Assembly: GCA_019722365.1 (NCBI GenBank)
Contig: JADFUC010001723.1
Coordinates: 1 to 64,000, forward strand
From: Lithospermum erythrorhizon
Lineage: Eukaryota > Streptophyta > Magnoliopsida > Boraginales > Boraginaceae
Length of the DNA: 64,000 nucleotides
Reading direction: 5' to 3'
In this document: piece after piece, positions 1 to 11,334 of the stretch
Position numbering within the stretch: the stretch's first letter is position 1
How the letters are laid out: each line of letters begins with the position of its first letter
Position numbers and translations under genes: made by a program
The notes under the pieces: model-generated
The model's input: the letters and a program-made list of their open reading frames with translations, nothing else
What the model was told of the DNA's origin: nothing
Databases searched by the model: none

Positions 1-629
1 AGTTACGTATTGCTCCGACCGAACCGAACCGAAAAACATAAATTTTGAACCGATCGAACCGAATCGATTTAGGTTCGACGCCGGAGAACCGACTAATTTA
101 GGTCTCGCCTTTGAAATAAATCGAACCGAACCGAACCGTGATTTCTAAATTTTGTGTAGATTTTTCAATTTTTGTTTATTATCCTTTCAAGATCTTCAGA
201 AGATTTGTACGCAGACATTTTAAAGGCTTTTAAATTTAGATTTAACTTTGCTTCATTATTTAGATAACGAAATAAAATATACATAAATCTTTCTAAACTA
301 ATAATATGTGGAACAAAATATATGTAAAAAATAATGGTATTGTGTATTGGTAATCTGTGATGTAGATCAGAAAATAATCTTAAAAAAAGAAGTTCATTGA
401 AATTACAAGGGCTAAATCTAGTTTACGAATTTAATTTTGAGCTTCAAGACGATATACTCAAAATGTCTCAAAAACCGAAATTTAACCGAACCTAACTGAA
501 CCGATGTAACCGGGATGGTGATTGAACCGATCGAACCGAACCGATGAGGTTCAATTTCGGTAGAACCGATGAAATAGGTTCGTTCTAATTTTACCAAACC
601 GAATCCTCAACCGAACCGCTTTAACCCTA
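1..629. repeat. ACCGA-rich remnant of a DNA transposon, possibly hAT-like
   Basis: The two ends of this stretch (about 10-140 and 480-620) carry many degenerate copies of ACCGAACCGA. The middle is plain AT-rich DNA. It stops at CCGCTTTAACCCTA near 629, which resembles the ends of non-autonomous hAT elements, where CCGAACCG-type subterminal repeats precede a terminal CCCTA. The left end lies outside the window. No reading frame of note. It abuts the truncated left LTR of the next element, so it may have inserted into that LTR. The hAT assignment is inferred from sequence style only. Confidence 0.4.
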
Positions 630-641
630 ATAGCTTTGGCC

Positions 642-1616
642 TAAATCCACGTAAAATCGATTATTTAATTTGGATTAAACTAGTTAAACTATGCTAGAAA
701 GCAATATAAAAAATAGAATTGATTTTGAAATAACTAAACTAAATGCAAATAAGTATGGGCAAAATATATATTTTTGGTTTATTGGGAAAAGATTTCATCA
801 ATAATGAATTCTTAAACATTTACAATCTAAATTATCGCTATTTCTTTGGGGTCTCGATTTTATCTAAAGTCTTGCCATCACACGTTTTGCCATGTTTTTC
901 CGACAGCCTAGCTTAATTAATTTCCTAAGGCTACTACGAAATTAATTAAAGTTAAAAAAACCCGGCTCAAAATCTATCGAACCAAATACACACCGCCTGA
1001 TACACTTCTATTTTTCAACTTCATATTCAATTATTCAAGAGATTCCTACTATGAATTTCCATTCGATGGTGGGTTAATCATAATAATCGACACAAAATTA
1101 TGGACAATGAATAACACAAGCAATTATAATTAAATTTTAAAATAAACATAAATAAATATAAAGCATCTAAAGTATTTGATTACACTTAAAATCATCAACA
1201 AGTTTTGAATTAAAACATAACTAAAAAAAGAAAGCATGCAGTTAACCGATTCACGTAATTATGAAATGATTTAAGCCACGCAACTGAGTAGTATGTTGCT
1301 GCCTTTGTTTCTCTAAGGCCTTTCCGCTGTCCAGAATTTCCCCAACAACAAAACGGCTACGACTTCTTTTATATTGATCAACATATAAGGCCCTTGACCT
1401 AATTAATTCTCGGATCGAGGCCCATCTTTATTAATTATCTCGGATTTCTTCAATTAATTTCTTTCCCTTGATTTGTCCGAAAAATTCACAGCCAACAAAT
1501 ATTGCTACAAAATATAAATGTAAATATATCACAATTAAAACAATAAAAACACATTAAATATATCAATTTAAGCACGATAAATTCCCCTAAAATACATGAC
1601 AAATATGGACTAATCA
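642..1616 (-). repeat. Left (3') LTR of the outer element
   Basis: It aligns with 4740-5368 (shared runs such as GATTTCATCAATA and TTACAATCTAAATTATCGC) and, from about 1320 on, with 14553-14851 (shared run ACAAATATGGACTAATCA). The first 65-100 bases of the LTR are missing here compared with the right copy, because similarity starts only near GATTATTT at 659. The LTR ends at ATCA (1616). The many differences between the copies point to an old insertion. Confidence 0.8.
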
Positions 1617-1633
1617 AATTCCCCACACTTAAG
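1617..1633 (-). other. Polypurine tract of the outer element
   Basis: Read on the - strand the sequence is CTTAAGTGTGGGGAATT, directly before the LTR start TGATTAG. The upstream phrase GCTTGAGGACAAGCAATGG is a hallmark found next to the PPT in many Athila/Tat-type plant elements. This fixes the element on the - strand. Confidence 0.6.
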
Positions 1634-4600
1634 CCATTGCTTGTCCTCAAGCAAACTAAATCAAACAATTATCCACATTAAAAAGAATATCAATTCACAT
1701 GCCTAAAGCCGATAAGAGATCCATGTCAACGATCAAAAACAAGTTAACTCAATTTGGTTGATGACTCGAAATTGAATAAATGTCTCATCAACCTCGCTCA
1801 GTCACAATATCCAACTTAATCAGATTTAAACAATTCATATCAGTGGATATCTCTTATTTTTCTTTGTTCACATAACTCATATTTGGCTAGTGTTTACTCT
1901 CTACCACAAATACAAGACACACTCTATCATAGCTTTATTATACATCGTCAATTCATCTATCATGCATAACACAAGTCAAAAAGTCTTTTTATGTGGTCAG
2001 AATTTTGCCTGGGTGATAAGATAGGGAAAAAATATTTAGCTCGAGCTAAACTTCGAGGAAATACGGAATCTATAGGATTTAACACTATATAACATGATTC
2101 ATTATTTCATCATCAGAATACACACATAAACTCGTTAGGTTATTTTTCAATCACACCCCACTAATCAATAGTTATTCATTTCATTTTACTTACTAGACCC
2201 TTAACTGAAACAACGTAACAAAAAACACATTTTTTTCATCTTCTTTTCCATTTTCTTTTGATTTTTCTCATTTTGTATCGGATCTAGTACACCATCTTCC
2301 AATCCAATTCTTATTCCCCCATACTTACTTTTTTGTATCAACCATAACAAACAACACCTCCTCCTTCAAAGCACATGGAAATCCTAATGATAACACATTC
2401 CTCAAGTAGCGACAATCATGGAAGATGAATTAATTCAAAAGCTCGGAGTTATTTAATGTGGTAAACAAGGAAAAGGTTAAACATTTAGGCTCAACGGGCT
2501 AACTAAGGGATATAACTTTTGGGTTGGCTTTTTGGAAGAATTGGTGTATATCCTAAATGCCTTCATCATTCTCATGTTACACACAATCAAAGATAGAAGA
2601 TATATTCAAAGCAAGTTCTGAAGAATGGTAACTGGGCATGAAAGTATTACACATAGAAAGAATAAATCATTATAAGACCCAAACACTCACCGGTATAGTA
2701 ATTCACACTAACCATGAACTCCGGTATCCTCTAACTTTATTAGGGCAATCAGGTAAGTGCGTGACTCAACAAAACTCCAATTCTAGCCAAAAGCCCCATC
2801 TTGCCTACTAAAGTTCCTTATAAGCACACAACACTTTAACCAAAAGATATGTTCATTCATTCATCAAGCAAAGCAAAAAGATCAAACAAGGAAAAAATTC
2901 TGAAGTTCACCCTCCATACTTAAACTTAACATTGTCCCAATATAACAAAAACAGAAATGTGAAGTGAGTGGTAAATTAATAGTCATTAGCCAACACAAAA
3001 CGCTACCATAAGCAACATCACATAAAATATTTAAAGCATAAAGTAGCATACGAAGAATAGGAATGGAAATAGGAAAAAATACTCCCTCGAAATGATTGAT
3101 CGGGTCATTTGTCAGGACGATGCAGCTCCCTTCCAATCCACATTTAACCACATAACGCAACACCAACCATCCGACAGCCTATCCGCGTGATTTTCTCCTC
3201 TCTTTTCAAATTTTTTTTCGTTACTTTGCTTATAATAAAAATTAAACACTATCCTCTCGGGGTATTATACATCAAATAATACATCCTCAAATGGTTCAAA
3301 CAAAACAAACTAGACAATACCGTTAAAAATTAAAATATTAAACTACTAATGAAAATGCAATAAACATAAATTAAACTTTTTATCTACCAAATTACATAAC
3401 TACGATATCCAACCCCTTCATAAGCCAACAAACTCGAGCCATTTTCCTAGATGTTAATAACTTATGTAGTTCCAATTTAGGAACTATTTTAAGTTTTACA
3501 CGTTGAGGAGGCCTAACTTTATACCTCGCATAAAAAATGAGATGCTACATTCTCTTTAACAAAATATTGGATCATATCAACCCACCCGCTTATATAGCAT
3601 CAAAGCGTACTAGAATCATTAATTTTCTCAAAATAAGTTGACATGTCAACCGACTCAATTTTAGCATAAAAAGATTCAAACTCTACCCTATTTTCAGAAA
3701 ACGGATATACGTGAGTGCACACAACATGAACGTTATTTTCTATAGCAAGACAGGCACAAATATCATGTAAAACCAAAGATTCAACACAAATAGCGTACCA
3801 TCATGAAAGTACACGCAAATCTAAATCGATAACTATCGATAAGCAAGAATCGAATAAAGATACTCCTTCTTTTGGCTCAAGATCAAGAATTTCTCAAGTA
3901 GCTGCTGGTCCTTTTCACCGAGAACTATCAAGCACGTGTATGATCAATAAATCGTGAACCTTTCGAGCCTTTCTGAAAAAGGAATTTGAGGAATATACTA
4001 AAGCGGTTCCTCAACATCAACATCTATTTTTCTCCATGAATCACGATTCCCCCATTCATCTCAAAAAATCTATAGTAGGTCAACCTCTTCTCTAACTCGC
4101 CACTATGATCGCGCAACCGCACATTCCATAGTTTGTCCACTGGTGACTACAATGCCTCTATACTTTCCCCCCTGGGCAGTAAAAGATGCCCTCATGCCTT
4201 AAGTACTGTGGATTAAACTCTCATGTTCCCCGCCCTAAGCTCTTCTTGCTCCCTCCTGCCCAGCTTGATAAACCTTTGATGCCTCGCATCCCTTTATGTC
4301 ATCGGGGTGTATCAAATGCTCCTCCCGTCATAATAAGGATTTCATGCTGGTAGTACAATTATAAGTTTAGGGTTCACAATTATAATACGGGTCTCACACT
4401 TGATTTCCCGTGATAAAAGAATTAGTAGTAGGGTGCCCATTATTAACATATTGTTCCCCATTGAAACAACCACCTCTAGACATGTCAGTTTCCGCAACTC
4501 ACAAAGCTCATTCAACTTTATTAGACAACGATCAGATTTGAGCATGTATATGAATACTTTTTGTATTATTTTTTTTGGAAGATTAAAAGACAAGAAAAAT

Positions 4601-4637
4601 AAAAAACTAGTAAAATCAAATAAATAATAAACTTAAA
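1634..4637 (-). other. Internal region of the outer element without recognisable coding capacity
   Basis: This 3 kb stretch lies between the PPT and the primer site. Open frames are all under 100 residues (for example 2882-3166 on the - strand) and none resembles gag or pol. Composition is AT-rich with long A/C runs on the + strand. It is best explained as the non-coding interior of a large retrotransposon derivative. I see no gene here. Confidence 0.6.
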
Positions 4638-4653
4638 TTCCCGAGCAACGCCA
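4638..4653 (-). other. Primer-binding site of the outer element
   Basis: On the - strand it reads TGGCGTTGCTCGGGAA. The known tRNA-Asp primer site of Athila/Tat/Ogre elements is TGGCGCCGTTGCCGGGGA, and the two match apart from short gaps. It lies six bases inside the right LTR, where a primer site is expected for an element on the - strand. Confidence 0.55.
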
Positions 4654-4659
4654 AAAACA

Positions 4660-5368
4660 TGATGAGTTATAATTTAACCTTGCAAGCGCATCACCAGACA
4701 AATGATAAAATGAAAGTTCGAACCACATGTAGTTGATTATTTGAAGCAATAGATTAAACTAGTTAAACTATCCTAGAAAGAAATATAAAATAGAATTGGA
4801 TTTTGAAGTAACAAAATTAAATGCAAGAAGCAAGGAAATAAAATATATATTTTTGGTTTATTGGTGAAAAGATTTCATCAATACGATCTTGCTAAACATT
4901 TACAATCTAAATTATCGCTTATTTTTGGGTTCGATTTATCTAAAGTTCAAGTTTACTGCTCGGGGTTTGCGTGTGTTCCCCGATTGTTTCCAGCTTGAAA
5001 TAATCTTCTATTTCACTAGCGAAATTAATTAGGTTAAAAACTCAAGCTCAAGAAATTCTATTGAACCAACAATCAACTGCTACACTTTCATTTTTAGAAC
5101 TTTATATTCAATTATTCAAGTGATCTATTATGAATTTCATTCGGATGGTGGCTTAATCATAATACTCAGATAAAATTATGGATAATGAATAAAACAAGAA
5201 TTATAATTAACTCAAAAGTAAAACACATAAATAAATATAAAGCATCTAAAGTACTTGATTTACATCAAATCCCTAACAAGGTTTGAATTAAAACATAATT
5301 AAAAAGTACGTAAAGAACCGATTCAGAATTATGAAACGAGCCTGAGCCCCAAGAATCCCCGAGTAGTA
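4660..5368 (-). repeat. Right (5') LTR of the outer element, first half
   Basis: It starts with TGATGAG and aligns with the left LTR. It is cut at about 5368 by the copia insertion and resumes at 14553. Confidence 0.75.
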
Positions 5369-6057
5369 TGTCAGGTTATCTCAAATGTTAATATAATGAG
5401 TAACACTCAAGCTAACTCAAGCAACAAAGAATACGTAAAGTAAAAAGACATAGAAAGTTTACGCCATGTCTTAGTGTGTCACCTTCCGTGACTCCACCTG
5501 CTCCGCTACTTTCAGATCTCACTACAATACCGCTCTTTCGAATGCTAATCACTCTAATTCTTTTCTCACTCAAACAATAATATTATTAATTGTGTTAAAT
5601 GTACCGATGCTATAAACTAGAGTAAAGCCTCAATTTATACTCGCATCCTCCAATGGCTACATTTAGCCACCTTGATCATGCCCGACTAAACCAAGAATCC
5701 TGATTGTCAATCAATAACTCTTTGATTGCAATCTTCAATCTTCAATGGCTAGTCGAGATACCTTAAGCAGCCTCGAAAATTTCATTTGGCGCTAATCAAA
5801 ACACGCAATCACCATGATTGCATTCAAATCATAAGATACTTTCCATAGTTAATGACTCCACTCATTAATCCTCCATTAACTTGGTCAAACAACTAAAACC
5901 AAGCCGCATTTCCTTATTAATGGACCTCATCAATCATACGATCTTTGGTTGATCCTCAATCAACTTTACTTGATCCTCAATTATCGCTCTTGTGCATTAA
6001 CTCACTATAATCTTTATCGTGATATTTGTCAGTTTGTACCTACAAAACATGTCAACA
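5369..6057 (-). repeat. Left (3') LTR of the nested copia element
   Basis: 689 bases beginning TGTCAGG and ending GTCAACA, paired with the split copy at 11162-11334 plus 13934-14552. The adjacent bases 6058-6076 form the PPT (AAAAGGGAGAGTT read on the - strand). Confidence 0.75.
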
Positions 6058-7379
6058 AACTCTCCCTTTTGTAATGGGACAAACCATCCTGATAACGACT
6101 CATTAGTTCATCTAGGAAGTCTTCACAGAGAACTCTCAAAGTGGTACTACATTCGGTTGCACTTAGCCTCGCCCCTCAACTCATGCGCACTGTGTTTGTT
6201 ACTTCCAAACACCAATAATCAAGACAAAGCAATAATAGGTTTTAACTGAAACGAGTTCAAATGCAATCATGCACATTACCTATTGCATACTTGTTGTATT
6301 CAAACCAAAAGTGCTCCCCCTCAACTCATGCACCAACTCCGCCCATCTTTGCACACCGTGAGTGGGGGCCTCCAAGTGCATTTGTGATAGCAAACCCTAT
6401 CTAACAAACTTCCCCGCAAATCTCGCTTAACTAAAACAACGTAAAGCACTAGACACATACCCTAATCAACACAACTCAACCCACATACTTATCAAACATG
6501 TGCAACCAAGCACACCTTTCCTGCAAGTTAGCCATTCTTTAAAAGAATTAAGAGACTGATTTAAGCATTCACACACTTACCCACAATCAGACTGAGGTAT
6601 TATGTACTACCTCAGGTCACATAAACAAAACCCTCGCAGAATTTTAAAACACAAGAAACCAAAGAAGCCAACATAAATCCCAAGCTAGCTTTAACATAAC
6701 GTGAACCAACTACCAATCTCAAGCAATCCTAACTCTCCTCCTTTTGTCCATACAAAAAGGAAACAGAGAGAATGCCTCAAGCATTCTTAACCACCGCCCT
6801 ATCATAATACCGGCGAAACTTCCTTACCGAGGAATCACATACTACCTCATGTACCAAGCCCTGCACTTTCCACAACCAAGCCCTACAATACAAGCAATAA
6901 ACATTTGTCCATCTGGTAGAGGCACGGACTCGAGACACAGCCTAGCACATACTCAAAGGAAAGATTATTACCACATAAATTTAACTACACACTATCAAAG
7001 CAAAAAATAAATAAAATAAATGTGTTGCAACAAAAAGAAGGTTACCAACGTTACGTGGATGAGGGAGAGATGATTCCCAATTTCCTTCGAATGAACTCAA
7101 ACCTTTCTCTTGCCAAAGGTTTGTGAAACGTTAGCAGTTCGAACTCAAAATGGGAATAAAGCCTGTTCCACATCTTCTTTGAAATTAACATAAACTCGTA
7201 AAAATGGTGTTTTATCTCGAGCATGATTTTGCCTTAGAGTGAAGAAAAGGATTCTTTGAGAGGCATATCAGGTCAGCCGGGCCGGCCGAGATTTTATAAG
7301 TAGGAACCTTCCATCACTTGTGATATTTAAACCAACAAGTTCGCTTGATCCATAGAAGCCGAGAACAACATGTCAAGTT

Positions 7380-10300
7380 CGATACATATTCTCGCTCAAT
7401 TGGCTGAAAGATCTACTATACTCCTCGCTTCTCGCAACTCCGTGATATAAGGGCGCATCTCTAGAAAGTGGCACTTCCCTATTGTACTTTCCTATCAAGC
7501 TTACATCCTCCATAATCGATTCCGAATAACCTACCAGGCCAGTCAGCCTCAGGAACCATAATCCTACCTCGGTAGTCCCTTTCGAGGTATCTCAAAATCC
7601 TCTTAACTCCGCAAATTTAAGCTGACATTCATTTTGGCATACTTGAAATCTTGCATACACACCCACAAAGAAACATAATATATGGTCTACTCTGTCAGAA
7701 GATATAAAGGCATTCCCTCGATCATCTTTCTAAAGTCACACTAACTTTCTTCTCTCGTAAGTATCTTCTTCAAGTGCACACCCTATACCAATAGGAGTTC
7801 TTATTTCCTTGAATTTTCCATGTTGAACTACTTTTTAATGTTCTAGCGTGATTTGTTTGGCTTGCAATTTTCTTTCCATGTCAACTCGCTTTTAACAGCT
7901 TCTTCTAGTGTATTTGCTTTGGATGTATAAATATCCAATGTACGCTTTGTCTCACTTGTAACCCTAAGAAAAATAATAACTCCCCTTGTCATACTATCAA
8001 ACTTTGAAGTCATGATATTTGAAAATTCCTTACAAAGATAATCATTAGTAGCACCGAATATAATATCATCAACATATATTTGAACAACAATAATATCATG
8101 ACTTACAAATTTAGTAAAAAGAAAGTAGTATCAACATTACCTCGCTTATAGCCTATTTGAACCGAGGTAGCCGCTTAAGTTTGTCATACCATGCTCGCGA
8201 AGCTTGCTCGAGATCATAAAGAGCCTTTTTAAGTTCACACATGGTCGATGATTTGATCTTCAAATACCGGGTGGTTGTTCAACATACACCTCTTCTTGTA
8301 GTTTCCCATTTAAGAAAGCCACATCCATTTCCGATACAACTCAGACCCGCGAATGCATGCAAAGGCCATAAGAATCCCGAGGATTCCATTCTTGCGACGG
8401 GCGAATGTCTCATCAAAGTCCACCCCTTCAATTTGAGTAAAATCGCCTCTACAAGTCTCGACTTGTCGCTCTTCTCAAAAAGGCTCTCATCTTCATTGAG
8501 TTTATTCCCCGAAACCCACTTTGTGCCAAATCCATGTGATAGTTTCACGGCCTTGACAAGATCCCAAATATCGCTTCTTTCTAAATTGAGGATTTCCTAA
8601 TCGGCATCGAATTTATCCTACTGTGAATCTCATGTGCTTCCTGATATTCTCCTTTGGTTCAATAAGAGAAACGAATGCCGTGATTTGCCATCGCTTCACT
8701 GCACGAGCTCTTGTTTTGAGTCCATCATTCACACTTCCAATTACTACATCCAAATGGATGAAACGACTAGTGTTTCCGTGCTTTTGGCATGAAGTCTCGA
8801 TTCTTTGGGTTCCTCTCGAGCTCGATTCCGAGCTACCTCAGATCTTCGAAGTTATCTAAAGCGGCCTCTTCATCGTCATCTGTAGGTCAGATAGTGCCCT
8901 TTTTTCATCACATATAACATTTTATGGATTCAACGACTTTGCCGGTTCTCTTGTTGAAAAACTCAGAGGGCTCTGGCCACCTCGAGTAGCCCACCTGGCC
9001 AATCCTTCATCAAATCTTGGTTCAAATTTCTTTCTTCCTCGGATTCAAAAAACAAAAACATACGTATCCAAAGACTCTAAATAAGGAAATGTTAGAGCTG
9101 TACCTTAACATAATGTTATATGATATTTTTCCAAGCATAGGCCCTGACAGGATTACTCATTTGATACATGGCAAGCAAGATTCACAACTTCTCCCGGAAA
9201 CTTTGAAGCCCTTCTATCTGCAAGACGGATCTTCCCATTTCTTGTGTTGTTCTCAAGCTTTCTCCTTTCTCGCAACTCCATTCCGCCGAGGTGTTCTAGC
9301 CGCAGATAACTCGTGGTTTGATTCCATGGTTGTTGCAAACTCTCAAACTCTCCAAAAAAATTATATTCCCTAGTCACTCCCCGATCTTTGATATCTCGAC
9401 CTTGCTCATTCTCGAACTCGCTGACACGCCTTCTCAAATTCCCGAAGTTTCATCCTTATGACTTAAGAAGAAAACCCAAAGAAAACTGTGAATAGTCATC
9501 CACCACAACAAAGGTATACTTCTTTCCTTTCAGGTTGCAACATTTATTGGACTGAATAGATCCATGTGTAATAGTTCTAGAACTCGAGTGGTGGAAACTT
9601 CATTTTTGGATTTGAAGGTAGACCTAGTTTGCTTTTCCCAATTGATGTATCCTTACACACTTGATCTTTAACAAACTTATCTTTTAAAGTCCTCTCTTAC
9701 TGTGAATTGTGAGCAAAGCCTTTGAAATTGGGTGGATAGCTACGCCTTGTCCCATCCTTCTATGCCACACAATCAACGGTCACTACTACTTAAATGGGTT
9801 TAAATTTTTTCTTGGTGTCGCTTGAACACATACATATTCCCTCTCTCGAGTAGCTACCTCGTAGTTTCCTTGAGCTCCTCCCCACGCTTGCATGAAGTCT
9901 CAGAAGAAGTCGAATTTTTTATCCTTTATCACAGAGTCAATTAATGCCTCACCAAAGCTTAAAGTTTAGTCCTTCCACAAGCTCACATTACTAATAATCA
10001 CCTTCAATTCACTCTAACCGCTCTTTTACTAATGATTTTTCTTCTCTTCCGTAGTCTCCAAAAGTGATCGATCCATCATCACAGCCGGGTTATGTTAGAG
10101 AACAAGATCTTGTCCCCGGTCACGCTGGCTCCGACCACCCACCTGCCTAGAAAACCATTCCACTCTTCTTTGCTCATTACCAGCAGTTAGACAAAAGTCC
10201 TTATTTTCCTCATATCTCTTTCCTTCTATGCATTCCGATCTATAATGTACCTTTTGTTGACACTTATAAAGCATTCTATGTGTCCCTCCCGCTCTTGTGC

Positions 10301-11165
10301 CTTTGTTGATCATTGCTCCTCTAAAAGCCTAAGATTTCTCTTGATCATGCCAGACTAAATATTCTTTATTAGACTCTCTTTAACAACATTTAGGGTAATG
10401 TTTCTTCCCTTTATTAACCTTCTTCGACTTGCGTACTTTGTTTTACCCTCTATCTCCTATAGACAACCTTCCGATTAAGTCCTCGCAAGAGTTACTTCAT
10501 TTAGATTTCGAGATTATCAAGCAGTAGGCAAAACTATCAGATTCCACGAGAACTTGTAGTTTTAGGGAAGTACATCAGTACCTCGTTACACACTTCCACA
10601 AGTGTGTAATGTTTGCCAAGGCTTCTGAGTTCGTTGATGAGTTTCCCAATTCAAAGTCATATCATATAAATAACATTTCCTCACATCCTTTCATTAGAAA
10701 AGTTCTACTTTTCATTGAGAAGAGAATCCGATTATCCTTGACTTTAATTGCACTTCTATAGGGCTTGGCAGAATGACATCCCACATCTCCTTGGTTGTCT
10801 CACATGTACCTGATTCTTGGCTTATAATTAATGAGTTAGAGAGCTCCTGATGATATTTCGTCTTTTTATCGAGTTGAACCTTTTTCTTCTTATCATCCAT
10901 ATGTCATCAATAGTTCTTCTGTCTCTATCCTTCTGGCCACTTCATAATCTCCCTTTATCAACAAACACGCAATAACTAAACTCCGCCTGAGTCGATGTAT
11001 CGCTCTCATCCCTTGCCTTTTCCAAAATCCAAAAATTAATTTTGTCGAACAGAGGGACTCTAGATGCATAATAGTCCTGGCTGAGATCATAAAAAGTACT
11101 CGAGCTAGCCATGATCGTTGAACACAAGATGTTAGTCTTTGACTGTGTTCCCTTGCCTCGCACAA
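7380..11165 (-). pseudogene. Broken copia gag-pol of the nested element
   Basis: Remnants appear on the - strand in copia order. Gag start near 11110-10930 (MASSSTFYDLSQDYYASR and PLFDKINFW). A worn zinc knuckle near 10270-10230 (YKCQQKVHYRSEC; the first Cys is kept only as part of a variant motif). Integrase start near 9590-9480 (RVLELLHMDLFSPIK, then VVVDDYS). Reverse transcriptase 8548-8000, including TKWVSGNKLNED, SPVARMES and the catalytic YVDD at 8065-8076. RNase H / cassette end near 7600-7400 (KGTTEVGLW). Many stops and frameshifts make it non-functional. The motif style fits SIRE/Tork-type copia, but I did not build a tree. Confidence 0.8.
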
Positions 11166-11334
11166 TTTTTTATCTCAAATGTTACTATAATGAGTAACAC
11201 TAAGCTAACTCAAGTAATAATAATACAGAAAGTAAAAGACACAAAAAGTTTTATACAGTTGGGCCGAAACTGGCCCCGTCAGAGCGTATCGCTCCAGTGG
11301 ATTTCACCCCAGATTCCACTATATGCGCAGCCTG
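11162..11334 (-). repeat. Right (5') LTR of the nested copia element, first part
   Basis: It matches 5369-5520 of the left LTR. It is cut at 11334/11335 by the solo LTR and continues at 13934-14552. Confidence 0.7.

Noticed and set aside
1..140. ACCGAACCGA array as a telomeric or centromeric satellite
   Set aside because: The copies are irregular and degenerate, and similar words bound DNA-transposon remnants elsewhere in the window.
8241..9373. + strand frames of about 118 residues
   Set aside because: They lie antisense to the copia reverse transcriptase and integrase remnants on the - strand.
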